In this document: piece by piece, positions 25,394 to 33,526 of the stretch
Numbering within the stretch: the first letter of the stretch is position 1
Layout of the letters: each line of letters starts with the position of its first letter
Assembly: GCA_016866875.1 (NCBI GenBank)
Contig: VGKY01000003.1
Location: forward strand, 32,708-96,707
Direction: 5' to 3'
Origin: Candidatus Peribacteria bacterium
Lineage (GTDB): Bacteria > Patescibacteriota > Gracilibacteria > Peribacterales > Peribacteraceae
Length of the DNA stretch: 64,000 nt
The notes under the pieces: generated by a model
Seen by the model: the letters and a program-made list of their open reading frames with translations, nothing else
Database searches by the model: none
What the model was told of the DNA's origin: nothing
Position numbers and translations under genes: made by a program

Positions 25394-25432
25394 CTTTTCA
25401 ATTTTCCATCTTCAATTTTCAATTCATAACCT
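25394..25432. repeat. TTTTCAA-type heptamer repeat
   Basis: Units TTTTCAA, TTTTCCA, TCTTCAA, TTTTCAA, TTCATAA lie just downstream of the dihydrofolate reductase stop. Confidence 0.6.
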
Positions 25433-25933
25433 CTTCTCATACACCAGAAACGTGTACGCCGGCTGCCCTTCTTGTGCTTCATGTCTCTCACTGCTCACTT
25501 CCATCCACTGCTTGGAGTGAAACTCGGGAAAGTACGCATCACCCGCGATCGTTGTATGTACACGTGTCAGGTACACACGATCTGCCTTTGGTAATGCTTC
25601 TCTGTAAATCTCCCCTCCACCAATGACAAAAACTTCATCTTCACCTTTTGCCATATTTCCGTTTTGCCCCTTTGCCTTCTCCAGTGCCTCCTCCAACGAA
25701 CCCACCACGTCACATCCCTCTGCTCTCAATCCCTTCTGCCGCGTAATCACAATATTGGGTCGCTTCGGAAGTGGATGGCCGATGGACTCGTAGGTCTTTC
25801 GGCCCATGATCACAACATGCCCCTGCGTCGTGCGACGAAAATACTGGAGATCCGCAGGGATATCCCACGGAATCCTCCCATGATCGCCGATCACGTTGTT
25901 TTCGGATGCCGCTGCTATGAGAGAGATGCGCAC
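25424..25933 (-). CDS. folA: Dihydrofolate reductase
   Basis: A 169-residue DHFR. It has ISLIAAASENNVIGDHGRIP, WDIPADLQYFRRTT (catalytic acidic residue), HVVIMGRKTYESIG (NADPH binding) and VFVIGGGEIYREALPKADRV. It reduces dihydrofolate produced by ThyA, encoded 17 bases upstream on the same strand. The KAKGQNGNMAKGEDE segment before FVIGGG is a low-complexity insertion relative to the family. Confidence 0.95.
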   Translation of the reverse strand: MRISLIAAASENNVIGDHGRIPWDIPADLQYFRRTTQGHVVIMGRKTYESIGHPLPKRPNIVITRQKGLRAEGCDVVGSLEEALEKAKGQNGNMAKGEDEVFVIGGGEIYREALPKADRVYLTRVHTTIAGDAYFPEFHSKQWMEVSSERHEAQEGQPAYTFLVYEKRL

Positions 25934-25950
25934 ACACCCATTGTATCACA

Positions 25951-26784
25951 TTACACCGCAATCGGCGCCTTGATGCTGGGGTGCGGATCGTAGTGGAGGA
26001 TTGCGAAATCCCCAAAGCGGAAATCGAAGATGGATTTCACGTCAGGATTGATCTTGAGCTGCGGCAGTGCCTTGGGCTCGCGCGATAACTGTAACCGCGC
26101 CTGCTCGATGTGATTTTTATAGAGGTGCACATCACCGAATGTGTGGACGAAATCGCCGACACCCAGTCCGCACACCTGCGCGACCATGTGTGTGAGAAGG
26201 GAATAGGACGCAATGTTGAAGGGCACGCCGAGGAAGACGTCGGCAGAGCGCTGATAGAGCTGGCAGCTCAATTTTCCATTTGCGACATAAAACTGAAACA
26301 GACAATGGCACGGCGCAAGCGCCATCCTCCCCTGCTCTACGTTCTGCTGCGGACCGATGGACTCATCGGGGAGATCTGCAGGGTTCCACGCAGAAACAAT
26401 GAGGCGGCGTGAATGCGGTCGGGCCTTGATCTGCTCAATCACTTCGCTCACCTGATCGATCACGCGCCCATGGGGCCCCTCCCACGCACGCCATTGCTTG
26501 CCGTAGACCGGGCCGAGATCCCCCTTTTCTGTCGCCCATTCGTCCCAGATCGACACGCCATTCTCCGTAAGATAGTTGATGTTCGTGGATCCCATCAAAA
26601 ACCAGAGCAGCTCATGGATGATGGCACGCGTGGAAAGCTTCTTCGTTGTCAGCATGGGAAATCCCTCGTTCAAATCAAACCGCATCTGCGCCCCGAAGAT
26701 GGAGTACGTGCCCGTCCCCGTGCGGTCGTCTTTGACGGTGCCACTCTCGAGGATATGCTGCAGGAGATCGAGGTATTGGCGCAT
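25951..26784 (-). CDS. thyA: Thymidylate synthase
   Basis: A 277-residue ThyA. It has [40 protein letters not shown], the catalytic Cys loop [32 protein letters not shown] and the C-terminal folate-binding stretch SIKAPIAV. It converts dUMP to dTMP using methylene-tetrahydrofolate. It forms a thyA-folA pair; a heptamer repeat (26791-26830) separates it from the TrmB gene upstream. Confidence 0.97.
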   Translation of the reverse strand: MRQYLDLLQHILESGTVKDDRTGTGTYSIFGAQMRFDLNEGFPMLTTKKLSTRAIIHELLWFLMGSTNINYLTENGVSIWDEWATEKGDLGPVYGKQWRAWEGPHGRVIDQVSEVIEQIKARPHSRRLIVSAWNPADLPDESIGPQQNVEQGRMALAPCHCLFQFYVANGKLSCQLYQRSADVFLGVPFNIASYSLLTHMVAQVCGLGVGDFVHTFGDVHLYKNHIEQARLQLSREPKALPQLKINPDVKSIFDFRFGDFAILHYDPHPSIKAPIAV

Positions 26785-26790
26785 GGAGAC

Positions 26791-26830
26791 TCATGCTACA
26801 AGCTCTAAGCTCTACGCTACAAGCTACTTT
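26791..26830. repeat. GCTACAA/GCTCTAA heptamer repeat
   Basis: Units GCTACAA, GCTCTAA, GCTCTAC, GCTACAA, GCTACTT in exact 7-base register lie between thyA and the regulator gene. Confidence 0.65.
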
Positions 26831-27573
26831 CTCCCCGCATATCTCCACGCCATCTCGAAAATCTGCCGCTGCGTCTCGGCGACTTCCTTGCTTTCGATGA
26901 TGACACCGAAAACCTCCTCGCCGTGCCCAAAGGAGCAGATGGCGACTTTGTGATCGTAGATATTGATCTCGTTGCGGAAATCGAAATCTTTGGTGGGAAC
27001 AAGACGAATCTCCCGGAGCCTTTGACGGTCTTCTCCATGAACTTTCTTTCCCGCGGCATCATCGGGCGCAATGCCGCGTAGGTGGATGCCGCGCTTCACA
27101 CGCGCAGCGACGTACTCCTCGTCATAGCCTGGCCAAAACTGTCGCACGGCTGCGGAGTTGGCAAAGTTCAGAAGTTCGCCGCTCGCCATGAGCGTATCTT
27201 CGTACACCTTGCGCACACCTTCCCACCCCTCAAAGAACCGCACGTGAGGACTGCGGTGCTTTGCTCCTTGCAAGGAGCGCAGTTCCGGAAGCACACGCTC
27301 GAGCGCTTCGGCATTCTTGCGCGCCTCGATGCTGAGGTACTCCGGAGCAACGGGGGCGTACCACTTCGCGCGCATCTTTCTTTCCATGGTGAAGATCCCC
27401 TTTTGCACCATCCCCTCAAGCGCGTTGTAGCTCGTGATGCGGTTGAGCTTGCTCAATTTCGCGTACTCCGATGCTGGTGCGGATCCAAGGGAAAGCCCAA
27501 CGAGATAGAGCTGAGCCTCTTTATCATCGAGACCGATGCTTTCGAGGATGGGAAGGAGTGCACGGGGCATCAA
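26824..27573 (-). CDS. TrmB-family transcriptional regulator
   Basis: A 249-residue protein. The N-terminal winged helix (LESIGLDDKEAQLYLVGLSL, NRITSYNALEGMVQKGIFTM) is typical of TrmB/archaeal-type regulators. A coiled segment and a C-terminal effector-like domain follow (VRFFEGWEGVRKVYEDTLMA, ICSFGHGEEVFGVIIESKEV). Such regulators are frequent in CPR genomes and archaea; the ligand is unknown. It is divergent from glnA across a gap of about 260 bases, so it may control glnA-amt or itself (inference). Confidence 0.85.
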   Translation of the reverse strand: MMPRALLPILESIGLDDKEAQLYLVGLSLGSAPASEYAKLSKLNRITSYNALEGMVQKGIFTMERKMRAKWYAPVAPEYLSIEARKNAEALERVLPELRSLQGAKHRSPHVRFFEGWEGVRKVYEDTLMASGELLNFANSAAVRQFWPGYDEEYVAARVKRGIHLRGIAPDDAAGKKVHGEDRQRLREIRLVPTKDFDFRNEINIYDHKVAICSFGHGEEVFGVIIESKEVAETQRQIFEMAWRYAGRK

Positions 27574-27831
27574 AAATGGAGAATGAACAATGATGAAGAA
27601 TTCAATGACTTTGTGAGAGTAGCAAGTTGTTATTATTTTTTACAACAAATATGCCCTGAGAATTTTTTGTGTTAATTCCTTATGGGAATAGGAGATACTA
27701 AGGAAGAGAAGCGTTGATCAAAATAAGAACAGTGCAATTCTTGTGCACAGAAAGTTATTTCAAGAACACGAGACTCATTCCACAATCGCCTGGAAATTCT
27801 TCTTAACTTAATTCTTCATTACTCAATTCCT
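27574..27831. other. Intergenic regulatory gap between TrmB regulator and glnA
   Basis: This 258-base AT-rich gap separates divergent genes. It contains an imperfect hairpin GTTGT...ACAAC in a T-rich tract near 27626-27648, and a heptamer repeat directly before the glnA ATG (about 27800-27830). I see no convincing -35/-10 pair or riboswitch. Confidence 0.5.
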
Positions 27832-29334
27832 ATGAACCCCATCTCTTCCCCTCTCAAAGACGCGCTCGTCGCGGATGCAAAATTCGCCCGCGCAGGGGCA
27901 GATCTCGAGTTTACTCCGGCGATGAAAACCAAGGCTGATGTCATTGCGTTTGCCAAGAAACACAACGCCACCTTCGCGGACTACACCTTCGTCGATGTCC
28001 CCGGAACGCTCCAGCACACCACGAAGCCCATCCATGAGCTTGCCGACATCTTCGAAGGCGGAGCGGGATTTGATGGAAGCAGCATTCGCGGATTTCAGAA
28101 CATCGAGGAGAGCGACATGCTCCTGATGCCCGACCCTGCTTCGGCCATCCTCGATACGTTCCATGGCGAGCCGACGGTGGCGCTTCTGTGTGATGTGAAA
28201 GACCCAACCTCGGGAAAGCTCTACGACAGAAGCCCGCGAACCATTGCACGCAGGGCCGTAGAGCATCTGCAACAGAGCGGTATTGCTGACACCGCCTACT
28301 TTGGCCCGGAGGCGGAGTTCTTCGTCTTCGACTCCGTCCGCTACGACCAGAGCAGCAACGGATGCTTCTACGAAGTGGATTCGAAGGAAGGCATCTGGAA
28401 TACGGGAAAGACGGAAGAGGGAGGAAACCTCGGCTACAAGATCCGCAACAAAGAGGGGTATTTCCCCGGTGCTCCCATGGATCAGCTCAAGTCCCTGCGC
28501 GCCGCGATGGTGAGGGAACTCGAGGCCTCGGGCATCAAGATCGAAACAGTCCACCACGAAGTGGCGACAGCCGGCCAGGGCGAGATCGACATGGAACGAG
28601 ACGAAATGCTCACCATGGCCGACAAGCTCATCCGCTACAAGTACATCCTGAGAAACGTCGCCGCGCAATTTGGCAAGACGGTGACCTTCATGCCCAAGCC
28701 TCTCTTTGGAGACAATGGCTCGGGAATGCACGTCCACATGAGTCTGTGGAAGGAAGGAAGCCCCCTCTTCGCCGGAGGAAACTACGCGGGCTTAAGCGAC
28801 ATGGCGCTTTCCTACATCGCTGGACTCCTCAAGCACGCTCCGGCGCTCTGTGCTCTCTGCAACCCGACGACCAACAGCTACAAGCGCCTCGTCCCGGGCT
28901 TCGAAGCTCCGGTGAACCTCATCTACTCCGCCAGAAACCGCTCCGCGGCGATCCGTATCCCCATGTATAGCCAGAACCCCAAAGCCAAGCGCGTGGAGTT
29001 TAGGATGCCCGATGCCGCCTGCAACCCCTACCTCGCCTTCTCGGCGCTGCTGCTTGCAGGACTCGATGGCATCGAGCAGGGCCTGAAGCCTGGTGCTCAC
29101 ACGGACGAAAACCTCTACAAGATGGATAGTGCGAAGCTCAGCCAAATCCCGCATGCACCAGCAAGCTTGGACGCAGCACTCGATGCTCTCGAAGCAGACC
29201 ATGCGTTCCTCACGAAGAGCGGCGTCTTCTCCGAAAGCTTCATCGCAGGCTACATCGAAGGCAAGCGCGCAGAGTGCTCCGAGGGCGGCATGCGCCCGAC
29301 ACCTTGGGAGTTCTACCGCTACTTCGACGTGTAA
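27832..29334 (+). CDS. glnA: Glutamine synthetase, type I
   Basis: A 500-residue GSI. It has GGAGFDGSSIRGFQNIEESD (beta-grasp end), YFGPEAEFFVFDSVRY (metal-binding Glu), GSGMHVHMSLWKEG, FEAPVNLIYSARNRSAAIRI (ATP-binding KP/R loop) and VEFRMPDAACNPYLAFSALL. ENLYKMDSAKL matches the adenylylation-loop Tyr region of GSI-beta enzymes, so covalent regulation is possible if an adenylyltransferase exists elsewhere. It makes glutamine from glutamate, ammonium and ATP. It is followed 50 bases later by the ammonium transporter; no P-II gene is nearby. Confidence 0.97.
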   Translation: MNPISSPLKDALVADAKFARAGADLEFTPAMKTKADVIAFAKKHNATFADYTFVDVPGTLQHTTKPIHELADIFEGGAGFDGSSIRGFQNIEESDMLLMPDPASAILDTFHGEPTVALLCDVKDPTSGKLYDRSPRTIARRAVEHLQQSGIADTAYFGPEAEFFVFDSVRYDQSSNGCFYEVDSKEGIWNTGKTEEGGNLGYKIRNKEGYFPGAPMDQLKSLRAAMVRELEASGIKIETVHHEVATAGQGEIDMERDEMLTMADKLIRYKYILRNVAAQFGKTVTFMPKPLFGDNGSGMHVHMSLWKEGSPLFAGGNYAGLSDMALSYIAGLLKHAPALCALCNPTTNSYKRLVPGFEAPVNLIYSARNRSAAIRIPMYSQNPKAKRVEFRMPDAACNPYLAFSALLLAGLDGIEQGLKPGAHTDENLYKMDSAKLSQIPHAPASLDAALDALEADHAFLTKSGVFSESFIAGYIEGKRAECSEGGMRPTPWEFYRYFDV

Positions 29335-29344
29335 TCACCCGAAA

Positions 29345-29383
29345 CTGCTCCCTGCTACCTTCTCCCTTCTCCCTTCCCCTCCC
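29345..29383. repeat. CTCCCTT-type heptamer repeat before amt
   Basis: Units CTCCCTG, CTACCTT, CTCCCTT, CTCCCTT, CCCCTCC run with 7-base spacing right up to the transporter start codon, where a Shine-Dalgarno would be expected. Confidence 0.65.
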
Positions 29384-29384
29384 C

Positions 29385-30692
29385 ATGGAACTCACCCTCT
29401 CCGACATTGCCTACTCCCTCGACACCGTCTGGGTGCTCCTGAGTGCGTTTCTCGTCTTCTTCATGCAAGCAGGGTTCGCTCTCGTCGAAGCAGGATTCAC
29501 GCGATCCAAGAACGCCGTCAATATCCTGATGAAGAACTTCAGCGACTTCCTCATCGCATCCATAGCCTTCTTTGCGGTTGGGTACGCCCTCATGTTTGGG
29601 TCCGGCAACGGATTTGTGGGATGGACGGGTTTCGCCCTCAGCGGCGCAGAACGCGAGGGTCTTCCCGTTATGGCATTCTTCCTATTCCAGCTGGTCTTCG
29701 CAGGCACTTCGGCAACCATTTTGAGTGGCGCGATGGCCGAGCGGACGAAGTTCTCCACGTACCTGCTGATCTCTCTGTGTATGACAGCGCTGATCTACCC
29801 CGTCGTTGGGCATTGGGCATGGGGTGGAGGATGGCTGGCGGAGCGCGGTTTTGTGGATTTCGCGGGATCGGGAGTGGTGCACGCCGTTGGGGGCATTGCT
29901 GGGCTCGTCGGTACGCTGCTTCTGGGCCCGCGTATCGGCGCATTCGATCAGGATCCCAGCGTCCATAGGGGTCACAACATCATGCTGGCCGGCCTCGGGG
30001 TTTTCATCCTCTGGTTTGGGTGGTTCGGTTTCAATCCCGGATCGCAGATTGCAGCGAGCGGCGTCCAGAACGCCGATGCGATTTCCCTGATTGCAGTGAA
30101 CACCAACCTTGCCGCAGCAGCCGGGGCCCTCTGCGCGCTCTTCCTCACATGGGCAACGACGCGGACTCCCGATCCCGGCATGCTCCTCAATGGTGCTCTT
30201 GCGGGCCTCGTAGCCATTACCGCAGGATGCGCGGCAGTCACTCCGGCTTCGGCGCTGATCATCGGCATCATCGGCGGCATGACGATGGTCGCAGCGACCA
30301 GCGGACTGCGAACAATGCGAATCGATGACCCTGTTGGTGCCGTGCCTGTCCACGGAGCTGCCGGCATCTGCGGCGTCCTTTGCGTAGGTCTCTTCGCAAC
30401 GGACGGAGGATTGCTGATGGGGGGCGGCACCGCGCTCCTCCAAACGCAAGCATTGGGAATTGCAGCGATCACCACATGGACTGCAGGAGCCTGCGGCATC
30501 CTCTTCGCACTCCTGCGAGGAACGGTCGGACTGCGCGTATCGCCTGCAGAGGAGATTCACGGTCTCGACAGGGCCGAGCACGACATCGCCGCATACGTAT
30601 GGGAAGAGAGTCCATCACTCACGGATTCTTCCTCGATACATCTAGGAAGCATTCCGGTGAAGAAGGTTACACAGCCTGCGATGATGCATTGA
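29385..30692 (+). CDS. amt: Ammonium transporter (Amt family)
   Basis: About 435 residues with roughly eleven membrane helices. Amt motifs are FFMQAGFALVEAGFTRSKNA, GHWAWGGGWLAERGFVDFAG, GSGVVHAVGGIAGLVG (conserved pore His), FGWFGFNPGS and DPVGAVPVHGAAGICGVLCV (second pore His). It imports ammonium for the glutamine synthetase encoded upstream. The ATG at 29385 is used; the longer frame overlaps glnA. Confidence 0.95.
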   Translation: MELTLSDIAYSLDTVWVLLSAFLVFFMQAGFALVEAGFTRSKNAVNILMKNFSDFLIASIAFFAVGYALMFGSGNGFVGWTGFALSGAEREGLPVMAFFLFQLVFAGTSATILSGAMAERTKFSTYLLISLCMTALIYPVVGHWAWGGGWLAERGFVDFAGSGVVHAVGGIAGLVGTLLLGPRIGAFDQDPSVHRGHNIMLAGLGVFILWFGWFGFNPGSQIAASGVQNADAISLIAVNTNLAAAAGALCALFLTWATTRTPDPGMLLNGALAGLVAITAGCAAVTPASALIIGIIGGMTMVAATSGLRTMRIDDPVGAVPVHGAAGICGVLCVGLFATDGGLLMGGGTALLQTQALGIAAITTWTAGACGILFALLRGTVGLRVSPAEEIHGLDRAEHDIAAYVWEESPSLTDSSSIHLGSIPVKKVTQPAMMH

Positions 30693-30708
30693 TCAATGGA
30701 CTGAGCCC

Positions 30709-30738
30709 CGCAGCGGAGATTCATGAATCTCCGCTGCG
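30709..30738. repeat. 30-bp perfect palindrome, copy 2
   Basis: Left arm CGCAGCGGAGATTCA, right arm TGAATCTCCGCTGCG. Relative to copy 3, a T-A pair is replaced by C-G symmetrically on both arms. It lies between the convergent amt and thioredoxin-lipoprotein genes. Confidence 0.9.
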
Positions 30739-30755
30739 AGAATGCATGCTATGGA

Positions 30756-31493
30756 TTACTTCAACAATGCCTTCATCTGGGTCTCCGTCGGGCCTTGGAT
30801 GGAGGAGATCTTCTTGCCGCTGCCATCGACAACGACGAACGTATGCTGGTACGTCACACCGTAGCGCACCTTGAGATCCTTCGCAGTGTCGTAATCTACT
30901 GCGTAGATCGATCGCGAGAACGCATCGGAGGGAAACCACTGCTTGAGAAGTGCATCTGCTTTCTTGCACTCTGGACACCACGCGGCATGGAAGAAGAGCA
31001 CCTTGGTCTGGCCATTGGTGAGTACGCCCTCTGCGTAGGGTATATAGGAAGCCTCGCTTTGCTCCATACGCTCAGCGGAAGATGGAACGGGAGTGGGAGC
31101 AGCAACGGGAGCTATAGCGGGGACAGAAGCGGGGGCTGAAGCCGGAACGGAAGCAGGATCAGCGGCACCGACAGGCATAGGCAGACGTACGTCAACTTCT
31201 TGCAGTCGCAATTGCCCGTCCATCGTCACCATCATGCCCTCAGGAAGCATCAGCGTGATGCCACCAGAAAGCGTCACCATGCCGTTGGCCTGAATCTTCC
31301 CTCCATTGGAAAAGGTGATGTCCTCTGTGAGCCGGGTCACTTCACCATCCTTCTGCAGGAGCGCTATGCCATCGCGCATCAGCACGCCGTCCGAAGAAAC
31401 TTCCGCGGACTCGCTCTGGGGGACGGCGCTGTGTGAACATGCGGCGAGCGCAAAAACACAGAGAGCTGCAGCAAAGGATGATCGAACATGCAT
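30756..31493 (-). CDS. Lipoprotein with DUF6799-like and thioredoxin domains
   Basis: About 245 residues. The signal MHVRSSFAAALCVFALAACS has lipobox LAAC. Next comes a beta-rich domain of repeated short units (SDGVLMRDGIALLQKDGEVT, GKIQANGMVTLSGGITLMLP) resembling DUF6799. After an Ala/Pro linker comes a thioredoxin fold with VLFFHAAWCPECKKADALLK (CPEC redox motif) and GVTYQHTFVVVDGSGKKI (cis-Pro position replaced by H-T). It is probably an extracytoplasmic thiol-disulfide protein. The ATG at 31493 is preferred over the longer frame. Confidence 0.8.
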   Translation of the reverse strand: MHVRSSFAAALCVFALAACSHSAVPQSESAEVSSDGVLMRDGIALLQKDGEVTRLTEDITFSNGGKIQANGMVTLSGGITLMLPEGMMVTMDGQLRLQEVDVRLPMPVGAADPASVPASAPASVPAIAPVAAPTPVPSSAERMEQSEASYIPYAEGVLTNGQTKVLFFHAAWCPECKKADALLKQWFPSDAFSRSIYAVDYDTAKDLKVRYGVTYQHTFVVVDGSGKKISSIQGPTETQMKALLK

Positions 31494-31546
31494 AGGGAAG
31501 TGTGGAATGGGGCACGAGGATACCCGACGACGCACCCTGCGCCAAG

Positions 31547-32236
31547 TCACGGCGAAGAGCGACTATCCTGCCTCGTGCGATCTTTTCGGCCCTCGGCCCA
31601 TGAAGACGGACACATCTTTTGAAACGGACAGACGTCGCATGCACGCTTGCGCGCGGCGCAGACAGCTCTGCCGTGGCTGATGAGTAACGTCGTGAGCGTT
31701 CCCCAGTCTTGCGGAGTCGTACCGCGCATCAAATCACGCTCCACCGCTTCCGGAGATCTCCCGCGGCTCAGTCCCAGACGCTTCGCTACCCGGTAGACAT
31801 GCGTATCTACGGCAATGCCCTCGTGAATGCCGAACGCCGCCGAGAGGACGACCGATGCAGTCTTTCTCCCCACACCCGGAAGAGCGACAAGTTCGTGCAT
31901 TGCCCGCGGCACCTCCCCGCCGTGACGCGCGATGAGCAGCTTGCACATGGCCTGAATGTGCTTGGCCTTGTTGCGATAGGTGCCGCACGAGTGGATGTCA
32001 TGCTCGAGCTCTCTCAGGGAAACCTCTGCATAGTCGGCGGGTGCGCTGTACTTCGGGTACAGAATCTTCTCCGTGACCTTATTCACCCGCGCATCGGTGC
32101 ACTGCGCAGAGAGGATCGTGGCCACGAGCAAATCAAAGGGCGTTCGGAAGTGCAGAAATGTCTTCGGAGGCTGGTGATGCTGCTTCAGAGTGCGCAGGAC
32201 AAGCGGAATGGTGATCGCCACGGGATAATGAAACAT
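31547..32236 (-). CDS. nth: Endonuclease III
   Basis: About 229 residues. HhH-GPD glycosylase/AP lyase: ILSAQCTDARVNKVTEKILY (catalytic Lys lies in the following HhH), LVALPGVGRKTASVVLSAAF, GIAVDTHVYRVAKRLGLSRG (catalytic Asp) and the C-terminal 4Fe-4S cysteines CAARKRACDVCPFQKMC. It removes oxidised pyrimidines in base excision repair. The start at 32236 (MFHYPVAIT) is chosen because the longer frame translates a heptamer repeat (SVSHSPFSMFHY). Confidence 0.93.
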   Translation of the reverse strand: MFHYPVAITIPLVLRTLKQHHQPPKTFLHFRTPFDLLVATILSAQCTDARVNKVTEKILYPKYSAPADYAEVSLRELEHDIHSCGTYRNKAKHIQAMCKLLIARHGGEVPRAMHELVALPGVGRKTASVVLSAAFGIHEGIAVDTHVYRVAKRLGLSRGRSPEAVERDLMRGTTPQDWGTLTTLLISHGRAVCAARKRACDVCPFQKMCPSSWAEGRKDRTRQDSRSSP

Positions 32237-32261
32237 GGAAAAAGGAGAATGGGAAACTGAA

Positions 32262-32292
32262 TTCTCCATTTTCCATTCTCAATGTTCCCTTG
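32262..32292. repeat. TTCTCCA-type heptamer repeat
   Basis: Units TTCTCCA, TTTTCCA, TTCTCAA, TGTTCCC lie in the divergent nth/exonuclease gap. Confidence 0.6.
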
Positions 32293-32312
32293 ATACGTTA
32301 GGCTCCTCTCCC

Positions 32313-32897
32313 GTGCCAACCTTTCCCCCGTTCACCGTCTTCGACGTCGAAACGACCGGACTGGATCCGCGTCGCGGGCACCGGATCATCGAGATCGCCG
32401 CTCTGCGCATCGAGAATGGAACGATCCTCCATACCCAACCCTTTGAATCCTATGTGAATCCGGAGAGGAGCATCCCACTGGAGGCTTCGCAGGTGAACAA
32501 GATCACGGATGCCATGGTAAGGAACGCACCAACGATCGATGCTGTACTGCCGCAGTTTCTCTCCTTTGCCGCCGGTTCCATCCTCGTCGCCCACAACGCG
32601 GAGTTCGATATGAGCTTCCTCCACAATGAAAAAGAGTTCTGCTGGGGCTACGTGGAGCTTCCAGAGTGCCTCTGCACCATGCGACTCTCGCAATCGATGT
32701 TTCCGCACGAATTCCGCCACAACCTTGATACGCTTGCAATGCGACTCAAGCTGCCGCTCCCAAGTGACCGCCACCGCGCGCTCCCCGATGTCCTGCTTGC
32801 AGCCACAGCCTTTGGAAAGATGCTGGAAATGGGGAAGATCGCTTCGATTGAGGATTTGCGAAAGCGTAGCTCTTTCGCCTCACTCGCACGGAAATGA
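32313..32897 (+). CDS. DEDDh 3'-5' exonuclease (DnaQ/PolC epsilon-like)
   Basis: About 194 residues from a GTG at 32313. Exo motifs are FTVFDVETTGLDPRRG (Exo I), LVAHNAEFDMSFLHNEKEF (Exo II) and DRHRALPDVLLAATAF (Exo III with His). It resembles proofreading subunits and stand-alone RNase T/DnaQ-like nucleases. The first 26 codons of the longer frame are repeat sequence, hence the GTG. It is divergent from nth. Confidence 0.88.
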   Translation: MPTFPPFTVFDVETTGLDPRRGHRIIEIAALRIENGTILHTQPFESYVNPERSIPLEASQVNKITDAMVRNAPTIDAVLPQFLSFAAGSILVAHNAEFDMSFLHNEKEFCWGYVELPECLCTMRLSQSMFPHEFRHNLDTLAMRLKLPLPSDRHRALPDVLLAATAFGKMLEMGKIASIEDLRKRSSFASLARK

Positions 32898-32988
32898 GGT
32901 CGCAACCTGTCCGTGATGAGAATGATAGAGAAGCCGTAAATCGGTTGAAATGCGGCCCTGAAGAGCGGAAACTTTTATCGTCTTTTTC

Positions 32989-33438
32989 ATGGCAGTTCTC
33001 CCCGTCATCACCGGCCAAGACCATCCTGTCCTTCGAGGACAGGCAAAAGTCGTCGCGAAGGTGACCAAGGAGATCCAGAAGCTCATTCGCGATATGCACG
33101 ATACCGTGCGCAGCGAAGAGGGGGCGGGTCTTGCCGCGCCGCAGGTGGGAAGGAGCGAGCGAGTATGCCTTGCACTCATCACCGGACGGATGACACCACT
33201 CATCAATCCCGTGATCTCCTGGAAGAGCGCAGAGATGGAAACTGCGGAGGAAGGATGTCTCAGCCTCCCGGGCATCGTCGTCGCCGTCCCGCGCGCCGTC
33301 GCGATCTCTGTGAAGTACCTCGATGCCAAGGGAAAACCCCAGGAGCGGAAGTTACGCGGCTTCGACGCGCGTGTCGTCCAGCATGAGGTGGATCATCTGG
33401 AGGGAGTATTGATTGTTGATTACCAGACTATCGGGTAA
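32989..33438 (+). CDS. def: Peptide deformylase
   Basis: A 149-residue PDF. All three signature boxes are present: EEGAGLAAPQVGRSERVC (GxGLAAxQ), EEGCLSLPGIVVAVPR (EGCLS, metal Cys) and VVQHEVDHLEGVLIVD (QHExDH, metal His pair). It removes the formyl group from nascent N-terminal methionine. It is co-oriented with gatB downstream, separated by a dispersed element at 33478-33497. Confidence 0.96.
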   Translation: MAVLPVITGQDHPVLRGQAKVVAKVTKEIQKLIRDMHDTVRSEEGAGLAAPQVGRSERVCLALITGRMTPLINPVISWKSAEMETAEEGCLSLPGIVVAVPRAVAISVKYLDAKGKPQERKLRGFDARVVQHEVDHLEGVLIVDYQTIG

Positions 33439-33477
33439 TACTGGATCGAGATGCCCGCACTGGAAGCCATCATCGGC

Positions 33478-33497
33478 CCTTCGACAAGCTCAGGACC
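33478..33497. repeat. CCCTTCGACAAGCTCAGGAC dispersed element
   Basis: Member of the CTTCGAC/GCTCAGG element family, also seen at 13778-13850 and 51258-51283, here between def and gatB. Confidence 0.6.
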
Positions 33498-33526
33498 AAT
33501 CGTAGATTGCCTCTATTCGATGCTAT

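Noticed and set aside
27823-28737. 304-codon minus-strand frame opposite glnA
   Set aside because: Overlaps a textbook glutamine synthetase; no start signals or motifs of its own.
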